Shown piece after piece: positions 46,518 to 54,905 of a DNA stretch of 64,000 nt (position 1 is its first letter; each line of letters opens with the position of its first letter). The translations under genes were made by a program, and so were the position numbers. The DNA lies in contig CAKRLG010000009.1 of assembly GCA_934359255.1 (NCBI GenBank), forward strand, positions 21,959 to 85,958, in the 5' to 3' direction. This DNA is from an uncultured Ruminococcus sp. (GTDB lineage: Bacteria > Bacillota > Clostridia > Lachnospirales > Lachnospiraceae). Under the pieces are notes generated by a model, which worked only from the letters and a program-made list of their open reading frames with translations, had not been told where the DNA came from and did not search any database.

Positions 46518-47708
46518 TTATTTTTTATTCTTCTTTACATACAGGGCAAGAAGGATTCCCACAATGGTAACTCCCATATTCAGAAGCAGGATCATTCTTG
46601 GAGCGGACGCACCGCCTACCTTTGTAATATAACTTGCCAGAGAAATAATCGTATAATTCGCAACACTGGATGCAATCATAACCATAGAGGTTGCAGTTCC
46701 TTTATTCTCCGGGAAAAATTCTGCCGTTGTTGATGTAGCGAGCTGGAGTACACCGCCGGCGCCTGCATAACCGATCACAAACCCGCCAATCAGACAGATC
46801 CATGGAGCCTGAATCAGAAAGCACAGTCCCAGCATCACAGTAGAAATTGCCGGATACAGGATCAGAACATCAATCTCTTTCAGGCCTTTCTTAATAAAGA
46901 AGGCAGTTGCCAGAACAGCGGTTGCTGTTCCCAGTGCATAGAAAGACTGAATAGCTGAAGAATCGGTCATTCCATAGGCACGTCCCAGCTCCTGGTTACA
47001 GTTCAGCCACAGCATAAAGGTGGAAGAACTGGTAAATCCGATCAGCACAGCGGCCAGTGAAACCTTGGTCAGTTTCACTTTGCTCTTCTCCTGTTTTGCT
47101 CCGCTTTTCGTTTCTCTTACCGGGAACGGAAGGAACAGGATCAGAACTCCATCGATCAGAATCGCAGCTCCTGCCACCAGAAAGATGGTGCGGTAGGACA
47201 TATTGGCTGCCGCTACCATTCCGATAAAGAACGGTAACAGGAACTGGCTGATACATATGGAAAACTTTGTAAACAGGTTCGCAATGGAAGGATTATTGAC
47301 ATAAATCTCCATACAGGTCGGACTTACACAGGTATCCAGGAAGGAATTGGCGATTCCGCCGACAATGGCGAATGCATAGGCTATTCCCATCGACGGAGAA
47401 AATGCAATTCCGAAGAAAAAGATCACATAACAGATCACACCGATCATTCCGCTTAACTTCCGGCCGAACTTATCCGAGATCGGTCCGGAGAACGGAAGGG
47501 AGATCAGACGACCCAGTCCCAAAGCTGCAATAACAGATACTACCATACTGACGTCGACAGTTCCGTCACTTCCCACTGACGCGCCCCACACTTTTGCAAA
47601 CTGTGGTTTGTACTGTCCTAAAATGGACGCTCCTATTCCATGAATAAAATACGTGAAATACAACGCGAGAGATGTTATCACATAATTCTTCTTGCTATTC
47701 TGTTTCAT
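46518..47708 (-). CDS. MFS transporter
   Basis: A 396-residue major facilitator with twelve hydrophobic helices. The loop 2-3 motif is GPISDKFGRKLSG, the usual MFS signature D-x-x-GRR/K. NSFLDTCVSPTCMEIYVN marks helix 4-5 and FVIGYAGAGGVLQLAT the second half. It is the last gene of the minus-strand unit behind an aroE-family gene, 13 nt away, so import of quinate, shikimate or a related cyclic acid is a reasonable guess. Substrate is unproven. Confidence 0.88.
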   Translation of the reverse strand: MKQNSKKNYVITSLALYFTYFIHGIGASILGQYKPQFAKVWGASVGSDGTVDVSMVVSVIAALGLGRLISLPFSGPISDKFGRKLSGMIGVICYVIFFFGIAFSPSMGIAYAFAIVGGIANSFLDTCVSPTCMEIYVNNPSIANLFTKFSICISQFLLPFFIGMVAAANMSYRTIFLVAGAAILIDGVLILFLPFPVRETKSGAKQEKSKVKLTKVSLAAVLIGFTSSSTFMLWLNCNQELGRAYGMTDSSAIQSFYALGTATAVLATAFFIKKGLKEIDVLILYPAISTVMLGLCFLIQAPWICLIGGFVIGYAGAGGVLQLATSTTAEFFPENKGTATSMVMIASSVANYTIISLASYITKVGGASAPRMILLLNMGVTIVGILLALYVKKNKK

Positions 47709-47721
47709 TTTTTACCTCATT

Positions 47722-48603
47722 TTATTTTGCGTTTTCCGCCTGGTATTTCTTATATTCTTCCACAGGCATATCCAGGCCGGTATATAATTTATAGGCTGCC
47801 ACTCCCTGCCACAGAAGCATACCTTTTCCGCCGATGGTTTTCGCACAGCCGGCTTCTCTTGCTTCTCGAAGGAGTTTTGTTTCTTCTGGATTGTATACAA
47901 CATCGCATACTACCAGGTCAGAACGGAAGACAGATTTGTCTGTGATCAGGGAAACATCCTCACGAGGTTTCATACCTGCCAGTGTTCCGTTTACCAGGAT
48001 GTCTGCTTTTGCGATCTCTTCTTTCAGTTTATCCTGATCTTCGATACAGAATACCTGCACATCACAATCCGGTACTTCTTTTTTCAGCTTTGCAGCTGTA
48101 TTTTTTGCGCGATCCAGGAAAGGATCGTTCGGGTTAAAGATGGAAATGGATGCTGCTCCGTCCAGTGCACACTGTACCTGGATCGCAGTTGCGGCTCCGC
48201 CTGCACCCAAAACTACCATTTTCTTTCCTTTTACATCTACGCCGTGATCTCTCAGGTTCTCAACGAATCCGATACCGTCTGTCATATGACCGATCAGTTT
48301 TCCGTCTTCATTCACAATGGTATTGACTGCACCGATGATTCTTGCTGCATCGGATAATTCATCCACGTTCTGTGCTGCTGCAGTCTTGCATGGCATGGTT
48401 ACATTGCATCCTCTCATCTTGAACAGACGCATAGCGTCCAGTGCTGCCGGTACCTGATCTTCCTTGATATCAAAAGCCATGTAGGAATAGTCCAGATTAT
48501 GATAGCGGAAGCAGAAATTGTACATATCCGGAGATCCTGAATGTCCTACCGGGCTTCCGATCAGTGCCAATAATCCTGTTGTTCCTTTAATTCTCTGTTC
48601 CAT
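47722..48603 (-). CDS. Shikimate dehydrogenase family protein (second copy)
   Basis: A 293-residue AroE-family enzyme: GSPVGHSGSPDMYNFCFRYHNL, the catalytic lysine in NVTMPCKTAA, AVNTIV, and HMTDGIGFVENLRDHG with the aspartate, then VVLGAGGAATAIQVQCAL as the NAD(P) loop. The MPCK variant differs from the MPNK of the first copy, so the two may prefer different substrates (shikimate, quinate or a saturated analogue). It sits between an MFS transporter and a flavin reductase in one operon. One of the two copies could be the biosynthetic enzyme, but the context suggests catabolism. Confidence 0.88.
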   Translation of the reverse strand: MEQRIKGTTGLLALIGSPVGHSGSPDMYNFCFRYHNLDYSYMAFDIKEDQVPAALDAMRLFKMRGCNVTMPCKTAAAQNVDELSDAARIIGAVNTIVNEDGKLIGHMTDGIGFVENLRDHGVDVKGKKMVVLGAGGAATAIQVQCALDGAASISIFNPNDPFLDRAKNTAAKLKKEVPDCDVQVFCIEDQDKLKEEIAKADILVNGTLAGMKPREDVSLITDKSVFRSDLVVCDVVYNPEETKLLREAREAGCAKTIGGKGMLLWQGVAAYKLYTGLDMPVEEYKKYQAENAK

Positions 48604-48626
48604 CTTCTTTTCCTCCTGTTTTGGGT

Positions 48627-50552
48627 TTAAATCTGAGATGCCACATCGTAGGCTTCTTTCGTTGCATCCAGTGCGCGTCTTGCACGGATTGCATCACCGA
48701 TTACATAGGTATCCGGTACGATAGCTTTCACCTGTTCTTCAAGAGGATTATAATTTCTGTAACCCATGGAAAGGACAACGGAATCGTAGCCTCTGGCCTC
48801 ATGATGTTCGCCGTCTGCTGTCTCATACTCTACGCCGTCTTCGAAGAATCTGCATACTTTTGCTCCGGTAATCTGACCGATACCGTAATCTTCGAAATCT
48901 TTCATCAGATATACTCTGTGCTCGTGGATCACATCTGCACCAACCGTATCTCTGAATTCAATGACTGTTACCTCGTGATTCTGTTCTCCAAGGAAGGCTG
49001 CTGTCTCACAGCCAACCATTCCTCCGCCGACTACCAGTACTTTCTTACCTGCTGCACGTTTTCCTTCCAACAGATCCGATCCGTAAATAATAGACGGATT
49101 ATCAATGCCTTCGATCGGCAGTACCAGTGTCTTTGAGCCTGTTGCAAGAATCACGCTGTCCGGGTTTTCCTCTTTGATGAAGTCTGCTGTCACCTCGTGG
49201 TTCAATTTTATCTCAACTCCATCTTTTTGGCAACGATGAATGTAGCTGCGGATCATATTTGTGATATCACCTTTTCCCGGCGGGTAAGCGGCCAGACGCA
49301 TATTTCCACCAAGCTTTTCGCCCGCTTCGTATAAAGTAACCTCATGACCTCTTTCTTTTGCGACAAATGCTGCGCACAGACCTGCAACACCGCCACCGAT
49401 TACCATGATCTTCTTCGGTGTTTCTGCCTGTTTTAACGGTTCTGCGTCATGACCCAGGAACGGGTTGGCCAGACAGCATAACGGTTTTCCGGCATACATA
49501 TTTGCCACACAGCCCTGCAGACAGGCGATACATGGGATCATATCCTCCAGACGCTCTTCTTTTGCTTTCTTTGGCATATGTGGATCTGCCAGACTCTGAC
49601 GTCCGAAAGCTACGAGATCGCAACGTCCTTCTTTTACCATCAGTTCTGCAAACTGTGGTTCGGTGTAACGACCTACGGTGATGACCGGGATCGTTACCGC
49701 ACGTTTGATCTCTTCTACCAGATCAGCGGAAAATCCACCATGGATCACGGTCGGTGCCCACATATACTCGTCTTTGATATGAACGGCGCGGGATACATGG
49801 AGTGCATCCAGTCCACAGCTTTCCAGATATGCTGCGATCGCTGCGCTGTCATGCACATCCAGACCACCCGGAACTTCATCATCGGAATTGATTCTTGCCA
49901 GAACAGCAATCTTTCCTCCGGTCTGCTTCTTAATTTCTTCAATGATCAGTCTGGAGAAACGCATCCGGTTTTCAAAACATCCGCCGAATTCATCCACACG
50001 TTTGTTGGTGCGTGGTGACAGAAACGTACTTACCAGATATCCATGTGCCATGTGGATCTCTACAGCATCCACACCGGCTTCCATGGCTCTTCTTGCTGCC
50101 TCTCCGTAACCTTTTACCAGTTCATATACTTCTTCAGTGGATAATTCTCTCGGAATATCTCTTCCGCAGGCTGACGGGATGCTGGTAGCTGCTGTGATCG
50201 GTGCACCTGCATTTTTCGCATTTCCTTCCGGACCTGCATTCTGCAGCTGAACAGACACTTTTGCACCTTCCGCATGACAGGCGTCTACCACCTTTTTAAA
50301 GCTTTCGATGGTAGAATCGTCATACAGACAAGGTTTTCTGGGACCGCCTTTGGCTCCTTTATGTACAACAGTTGCTTCGATGGTGATCAGTCCGAATCCA
50401 CCTTTTGCACGCTCTCTGTAGTAAGCAACAGACTGTTCACTCATGGTTCCGTCGGTGTTGGCAAAGTTATTGCCCATCGGAGGAACTACAAAACGGTTCT
50501 TTACCGTTACCGGTCCGATCTGAATCGGCTGAAACATTGCATCAAATTTCAT
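48627..50552 (-). CDS. Old Yellow Enzyme-type NADH:flavin oxidoreductase (second)
   Basis: A 641-residue FMN/[4Fe-4S]/FAD reductase, paralogous to the one at 41080. The FMN barrel has VEIHMAHGYLVSTFLSPRTNKR with the expected Tyr172. The cluster is Cys341-x2-Cys344-x3-Cys348 and a Cys at 359/360. FAD binding begins IMVIGGGVAGLCAAFVA (about 385) and NAD binding VLVVGGGMVGCETAAFL (about 525). These enzymes reduce activated alkenes or nitro groups. It is the second gene of the operon starting at 51411, between a TIM-barrel protein and an aroE-family gene. Having two such enzymes beside two dehydrogenases is unusual. Confidence 0.9.
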   Translation of the reverse strand: MKFDAMFQPIQIGPVTVKNRFVVPPMGNNFANTDGTMSEQSVAYYRERAKGGFGLITIEATVVHKGAKGGPRKPCLYDDSTIESFKKVVDACHAEGAKVSVQLQNAGPEGNAKNAGAPITAATSIPSACGRDIPRELSTEEVYELVKGYGEAARRAMEAGVDAVEIHMAHGYLVSTFLSPRTNKRVDEFGGCFENRMRFSRLIIEEIKKQTGGKIAVLARINSDDEVPGGLDVHDSAAIAAYLESCGLDALHVSRAVHIKDEYMWAPTVIHGGFSADLVEEIKRAVTIPVITVGRYTEPQFAELMVKEGRCDLVAFGRQSLADPHMPKKAKEERLEDMIPCIACLQGCVANMYAGKPLCCLANPFLGHDAEPLKQAETPKKIMVIGGGVAGLCAAFVAKERGHEVTLYEAGEKLGGNMRLAAYPPGKGDITNMIRSYIHRCQKDGVEIKLNHEVTADFIKEENPDSVILATGSKTLVLPIEGIDNPSIIYGSDLLEGKRAAGKKVLVVGGGMVGCETAAFLGEQNHEVTVIEFRDTVGADVIHEHRVYLMKDFEDYGIGQITGAKVCRFFEDGVEYETADGEHHEARGYDSVVLSMGYRNYNPLEEQVKAIVPDTYVIGDAIRARRALDATKEAYDVASQI

Positions 50553-50568
50553 ATCTGCTCTCCTTTTC

Positions 50569-51411
50569 TTAGTTCAGTACTTCCGGCCACGCCTCTTCCA
50601 GTACTTTCTTTGTATTTTCATAAGTATGTTTTGCCGCATACTCGATTCCTTTTTCCAGGTTTGCATCGCTGATAACCTCTACGCCGATGGCGTTTGGCTC
50701 AATACCTTTTTCACGGATCATTTTTACAAATGCTGCGGTGCATCCGATACCGGTTCCCGGTGCCAGACGGTCATGCATGGATTCGTCTCTTAAGATTGTT
50801 GTTGCATATGGTCTTTCCCATACATCGTTGATCTGGATGGATACGACCTTGTCTGCCGGAACATCAGCCAATACGGAAATATCTACCGGCTGGTTTGCTC
50901 TTACCCAGTGCCAGGTATCCAGGATCAGTTTTGCGTTGTCACAATCAGCAGCTTTTACAACCGCCCAGCCTTTTTTTACATCCGGGATACCGCTGTATGG
51001 CATTGGTTCTACACCGATGATGTATTTTCCGGCTCTGTGGCACAGCTCACGCAGTTTCTGTGCTGTGTATTCTACAGAATAGTTTTCCATCAGACCACAG
51101 TTGATCTGTTTTACGTTAAATAATTCACACATATGGAAGCACATCTGCTCTTTGTATTTCTGCTCGTAAGAACGATGTTCTTCCGCCCACTGTACGATAT
51201 ACTCTACTTCTGTAACTTTCATATCATATTTTTCCAGAATGTTCAGGATATCCTGATCGAACAGTCCCTCATTTAAGGCATCTACATAAGTTTCTGCACG
51301 AAGACCGATACCTTCGTATCCGGCATTCTTTGCTGCTGCAACACGCTCTTCAAAAGTACACTGATCTCCCAGTGTCCAGGAACTGATAGTAATTGGAAAT
51401 CTCTTTGACAT
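50569..51411 (-). CDS. Xylose-isomerase-like TIM barrel (sugar epimerase / dehydroshikimate dehydratase type)
   Basis: A 280-residue AP-endonuclease-2/xylose-isomerase-like TIM barrel. Putative metal ligands are spread as in the family: Glu in IGVEPMPYSG, Asp/His in LILDTWHWVRAN, the QINDVWE strand, and Glu in IGVEVIS. This fold contains inosose isomerases, sugar epimerases and 3-dehydroshikimate dehydratases (QuiC/AsbF type). Given the neighbours, dehydroshikimate dehydratase or an isomerase acting on a cyclitol-like acid is the best inference. GGAGG lies 9 nt before the Met at 51411. It is the first gene of the minus-strand operon. Confidence 0.82.
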   Translation of the reverse strand: MSKRFPITISSWTLGDQCTFEERVAAAKNAGYEGIGLRAETYVDALNEGLFDQDILNILEKYDMKVTEVEYIVQWAEEHRSYEQKYKEQMCFHMCELFNVKQINCGLMENYSVEYTAQKLRELCHRAGKYIIGVEPMPYSGIPDVKKGWAVVKAADCDNAKLILDTWHWVRANQPVDISVLADVPADKVVSIQINDVWERPYATTILRDESMHDRLAPGTGIGCTAAFVKMIREKGIEPNAIGVEVISDANLEKGIEYAAKHTYENTKKVLEEAWPEVLN

Positions 51412-51461
51412 GATATTTTTCCTCCTGAAAGAATCCATTTTTTTGTCTTTTGTTACTTCTG

Positions 51462-51490
51462 ATTATATAACTTTGTTAAATTCAAAACAA
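51462..51490 (-). promoter_or_regulatory. Promoter of the minus-strand shikimate operon
   Basis: TATAAT (51462-51467) and TTGTTT (51485-51490) on the minus strand are spaced by 17 nt, 50 nt upstream of the TIM-barrel gene. The shared region to the LysR gene also holds ATATC-gt-GATAT near 51527-51538, a possible LysR-type site. Confidence 0.5.
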
Positions 51491-51627
51491 ATTGATTGTA
51501 TTTGAGTATTCATAGATTTTGTCAATATATCGTGATATACTATAGAAGATAACTTGTAACTGTATGCAGTACAGACGGTTACTTCTGGCTTGCGGAGGAT
51601 ACTTTTTATTAGGAGGTATACCTGTTT

Positions 51628-52536
51628 ATGAATCTTTATCATTTACGATACTTTGTGACACTGGCACATATGGAACATTACACCCGGGCCGCTGACCTTC
51701 TGGCAATCACCCAGCCAAGTCTCAGCCATGCGATTTCTTCTCTGGAGTCCGAACTTGGGGTAAAATTATTTAAGAAAAACGGACGGAATGTCACCCTTAC
51801 CAAATACGGAAAATCCTTCCTTACCGATGCTGAGGATATTCTGCAGAAGCTGGATTCTTCCGTCGGCAATTTACAGCTTGCCGGTAAAGGCGAAGGCCGG
51901 ATCGATATTGCTTTTCTGAGAACACTGGGAAGTGATTTTGTCCCCAGGATCCTGCGTCGGTTTCTGGACGAGAATCAGGGAAAACAGATTGATTTTACCC
52001 TGCACTGCGATAAGGTCATCACCGATGAGATTTTAAAAGGACTGAAAGAGCAGAAATACGACATCGGCTTCTGTTCCAAGATCAACGATGAACCACTGAT
52101 TGAATTTATCCCGGTTGCCAAACAGGATCTTGTAGTCATCGTGCCACCGGATCATCCGCTTGCTTCCAAATCAGAGATTCATCTGGAGGAGACACTCGAG
52201 TACAAGCAGATCATCTATAAGAGTGGAAGCGGTCTTCGACACATTATCGATCATTTATTTGATCAGATTGGCGCTTACCCGGATGCTTCCTATGAGATTG
52301 CGGAAGATCACGTGGTTGCCGGTTTTGTAGCCAACGGTTTCGGAATTGCTGTGGCGCCGGATATTCCGATCATTCATTCGCTGAATCTGAAAGTTCTGCC
52401 CCTGGTTTCCCCGACCTGGCAGAGAAACTTTTATATGGCTACCTTAAAAGATGCCTATCATCCGCCGGTGGTGGATATCTTCAAACAGTTTGTCATTGAG
52501 CAGACACGAGGGGAACTCGATTACCGGACGATCTGA
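51628..52536 (+). CDS. LysR-family regulator
   Basis: A 302-residue LysR-type regulator with the N-terminal winged helix MNLYHLRYFVTLAHMEHYTRAADLLAITQPSLSHAISSLE (residues 1-40, pattern only) and a periplasmic-binding-like effector domain from about 90 (RIDIAFLRTLGSDFVPRIL). It is divergent from the five-gene... minus-strand operon at 51411, the standard layout for a LysR controlling its neighbour in response to a pathway intermediate; an aromatic or shikimate-type acid is a natural candidate. GGAGG lies 11 nt before the Met. It ends in a compact terminator. Confidence 0.92.
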   Translation: MNLYHLRYFVTLAHMEHYTRAADLLAITQPSLSHAISSLESELGVKLFKKNGRNVTLTKYGKSFLTDAEDILQKLDSSVGNLQLAGKGEGRIDIAFLRTLGSDFVPRILRRFLDENQGKQIDFTLHCDKVITDEILKGLKEQKYDIGFCSKINDEPLIEFIPVAKQDLVVIVPPDHPLASKSEIHLEETLEYKQIIYKSGSGLRHIIDHLFDQIGAYPDASYEIAEDHVVAGFVANGFGIAVAPDIPIIHSLNLKVLPLVSPTWQRNFYMATLKDAYHPPVVDIFKQFVIEQTRGELDYRTI

Positions 52537-52595
52537 TCCTGCCCGGTATCTGTTACCATCGGAACACGGACTTTGGCTCTTTGCTCGCGTAACTA

Positions 52596-52618
52596 AAAAA
52601 GGTCCACCGGACCTTTTT
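52596..52618 (+). terminator. Terminator after lysR
   Basis: AAAAAGGTCC-acc-GGACCTTTTT is a perfect 10-bp stem with a 3-nt loop ending in T5. It suits the plus-strand LysR transcript. Confidence 0.88.
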
Positions 52619-52636
52619 GTCGTATGCTTGGCAACG

Positions 52637-52686
52637 CAAAAAAAGCTGCAGAAACAATGTTTTTCCCATTGCTTCTGCAGCTTTTA
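52637..52686 (-). terminator. Terminator after the shikimate kinase fusion
   Basis: The 20-bp near-perfect stem AAAAAAGCTGCAGAAACAAT...ATTGCTTCTGCAGCTTTT ends in T7 on the minus strand just past the gene stop. Confidence 0.85.
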
Positions 52687-52699
52687 TGTATTTTTTTAA

Positions 52700-53485
52700 T
52701 TATTCGTTATCCATCTGACGCAGTCTGTGGATCAGTTCTTCGCAGATCTGCAGCTCATCTTTTCCATCGGTCTCGATGACGATATCGGCAGCTGCCTCGT
52801 ATTTTTCTCTACGTTTTTCCATCAGTTCGGCGATGAATGGTACAGTCTTGTTGTTTTCGATCAGTGGACGGTCATGGCTGTCTTTGACACGATCCAGGAT
52901 CGTCTCCGGTTTTGCGGTCAGTAATACGACACGACCGTTTTTCTTCATCTCCACAACATTGCACTCTCTCATCGGAGTACCACCGCCACAGGAGATTACC
53001 ACATTGGTTCTCGACTGCATCTCGATCAGCAGATTGGTTTCCAGATCACGGAAATACTGCTCGCCGTATACTTCAAAGATATCGGAGATCGTCATGCCTT
53101 CTCTCTCGGCGATGATCTGATCCATCTCGATAACATCCATTGCAAATGCGGTTTTCAGGAATTCGGAAATCGTACTCTTTCCTGCTCCCATGAATCCGAT
53201 CAGGACAATATTGTAATTGAACAGTTTTCTTGCCTGAATTCTCTTACTGTTCTGTGTGATGCTTCCAAAGACATCTTCCACTTCTGCTTTATGGCGTCTG
53301 TCTGCCATCCGGCGCTCCAGCCATTCTTTCTGTTTTGCTTCCTGTTCCGGCTGCAGGATCGGAATATCATTCGCCTCTTTATATACCATGATATCTTCTA
53401 CAATACGATTACGCATAAGCAGTGCATCCAGGATAATTTCATCGCACTGTCCAAGACTTTCTCTCAATACTTCCAGCTGATTCAT
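52700..53485 (-). CDS. Chorismate mutase-like / shikimate kinase fusion
   Basis: A 261-residue fusion. Residues 1-75 resemble an AroQ-type chorismate mutase helix hairpin (LRESLGQCDEIILDALLMRNRIVEDIMVYKEAN, then PILQPEQEAKQ; shown as a pattern). Residues 90-261 are a complete shikimate kinase: Walker A GFMGAGKST (97-105), the shikimate-binding MDQIIAEREG and YFRDLE, CGGG (166-169), and the lid DRPLIE (205-210). Shikimate kinase phosphorylates shikimate in aromatic amino acid synthesis. Whether the AroQ part is active is unclear. GGAAGG precedes the start. It lies beside, but separately transcribed from, the shikimate cluster. Confidence 0.9.
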   Translation of the reverse strand: MNQLEVLRESLGQCDEIILDALLMRNRIVEDIMVYKEANDIPILQPEQEAKQKEWLERRMADRRHKAEVEDVFGSITQNSKRIQARKLFNYNIVLIGFMGAGKSTISEFLKTAFAMDVIEMDQIIAEREGMTISDIFEVYGEQYFRDLETNLLIEMQSRTNVVISCGGGTPMRECNVVEMKKNGRVVLLTAKPETILDRVKDSHDRPLIENNKTVPFIAELMEKRREKYEAAADIVIETDGKDELQICEELIHRLRQMDNE

Positions 53486-53645
53486 TCTTCTTACCTTCCT
53501 TATTCAAGTTCAAGATTTTTAACATCTTTTCGTTATTATAACAGGTGTTTTTGAATATCACAATACGATTTAATGATTTTTCACTTTAAATTGCTAAATT
53601 TTTAAATTTCTGTCCCTGACACGCCTGATTTTCCCTTTTGCGTTG

Positions 53646-53674
53646 TTGACAGTCCCTTTATCGGGCTTTATAAT
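53646..53674 (+). promoter_or_regulatory. trpS promoter
   Basis: Perfect TTGACA (53646-53651) and perfect TATAAT (53669-53674) are separated by 17 nt, about 70 nt before the trpS start. This is a textbook housekeeping promoter. Confidence 0.85.
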
Positions 53675-53684
53675 TAATCTATAT

Positions 53685-53728
53685 TGCTCTGTCGAACGCA
53701 TACGCAGTTACACATTACTTACAGAGCA
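53685..53728 (+). promoter_or_regulatory. Hairpin in the trpS leader
   Basis: TGCTCTGT (53685-53692) pairs with ACAGAGCA (53721-53728). It begins a few bases after the predicted transcription start and ends two bases before AAAGGAGAG, so it could shield the 5' end or affect ribosome access. No T-box features were found. Confidence 0.5.
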
Positions 53729-53743
53729 CAAAGGAGAGTTTTT

Positions 53744-54805
53744 ATGAAGCAAATTATTTTAACCGGCGACCGCCCAACCGGTCGTCTTCATGTGGGTCAT
53801 TATGTCGGATCCCTGAAAGAAAGAGTAAAATTACAGAACTCCGGCAACTATGACGAAATCTATATTATGATCGCCGATGCACAGGCATTGACCGATAACG
53901 CAGAACACCCGGAGAAAGTTCGTCAGAACATCATGCAGGTAGCACTCGATTACCTTGCCTGTGGTCTGGACCCGGAGAAATCCACGATTTTCATCCAGTC
54001 CATGATCCCGGAACTGACTGAGCTGACTTTCTACTATATGAATCTGGTTACTGTATCCCGTGTACAGCGTAACCCTACCGTAAAAGCTGAGATTCAGATG
54101 AGAAACTTCGAAGCCAGCATCCCGGTTGGATTCTTCTGCTACCCGATCAGCCAGGCCGCTGACATCACCGCTTTCCGCGCCACAAGCGTACCGGTTGGTG
54201 AAGACCAGATGCCGATGATCGAACAGTGTAAAGAGATCGTCCACAAATTCAACAGCGTATACGGCGAAACCCTGACCGAGCCGAAGATCGTTCTTCCGGA
54301 CAATCAGGCGTGCCTGCGTCTGCCGGGTATCGACGGCAAAGCAAAAATGAGCAAATCCCTTGGCAACTGCATCTACCTGTCCGACGAACCGGAAGAGATC
54401 AGAACCAAGATCATGTCCATGTTCACCGATCCGAACCACATCCGTGTGCAGGATCCTGGTAAAGTGGAAGGCAACCCGGTATTCATCTACCTGGACGCAT
54501 TCTGCCGCCCGGAACACTTTGAAGAATTCCTGCCAGACTACAACAACCTGGACGAACTGAAAGCCCACTACCAGCGCGGTGGCCTGGGAGACGTAAAAGT
54601 AAAGAAATTCCTGAACAACGTCATCCAGTCCGAACTCGAACCAATCCGCGAACGCCGTAAAATGTGGGAGAAAAACCTGCCGGACGTATACGACATCCTG
54701 AAAAAAGGCAGCGCCGCTGCAAGAGAAACCGCAGCTAAAACCCTGGACGATGTTCGTCACTCCATGCGCATCGACTACTTCACAGATGACAATCTGCTGA
54801 AATAA
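53744..54805 (+). CDS. trpS: Tryptophanyl-tRNA synthetase
   Basis: Charges tRNA-Trp with tryptophan. A 353-residue class I synthetase with the HIGH-type motif PTGRLHVGHYVG at about 11-22 and the KMSKS loop in GIDGKAKMSKSLGN (about 205). VGEDQMPMIEQ is the characteristic mid-domain strand. The Met at 53744 has AAGGAGAG 5 nt upstream; the longer frame from 53684 begins inside the leader hairpin. Codon use is strongly biased to C-ending codons near the 3' half, as in highly expressed genes. It ends at a strong terminator. Confidence 0.97.
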   Translation: MKQIILTGDRPTGRLHVGHYVGSLKERVKLQNSGNYDEIYIMIADAQALTDNAEHPEKVRQNIMQVALDYLACGLDPEKSTIFIQSMIPELTELTFYYMNLVTVSRVQRNPTVKAEIQMRNFEASIPVGFFCYPISQAADITAFRATSVPVGEDQMPMIEQCKEIVHKFNSVYGETLTEPKIVLPDNQACLRLPGIDGKAKMSKSLGNCIYLSDEPEEIRTKIMSMFTDPNHIRVQDPGKVEGNPVFIYLDAFCRPEHFEEFLPDYNNLDELKAHYQRGGLGDVKVKKFLNNVIQSELEPIRERRKMWEKNLPDVYDILKKGSAAARETAAKTLDDVRHSMRIDYFTDDNLLK

Positions 54806-54844
54806 AGGAAAGCATATCAGCACTTTTGCTGACCGCAATATAGC

Positions 54845-54898
54845 AAAAAAAGATACTGTATCATCGGTCTTCTTACGATATGATACAGTATCTTTTTT
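54845..54898. terminator. Bidirectional terminator after trpS
   Basis: AAAAAAGATACTGTATCAT (54845) pairs perfectly with the complement at 54880-54898, loop 15 nt, A/T runs at both ends. It separates trpS from the convergent membrane-protein gene. Confidence 0.9.
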
Positions 54899-54905
54899 AT
54901 TGTTT

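Noticed and set aside
53486..53743. T-box riboswitch before trpS
   Set aside because: Too short between promoter and start, and no T-box consensus, specifier stem or terminator/antiterminator pair was found.
53831..54838. 335-codon antisense frame over trpS
   Set aside because: Created by strongly biased trpS codons; trpS has HIGH and KMSKS motifs, a promoter and a terminator.
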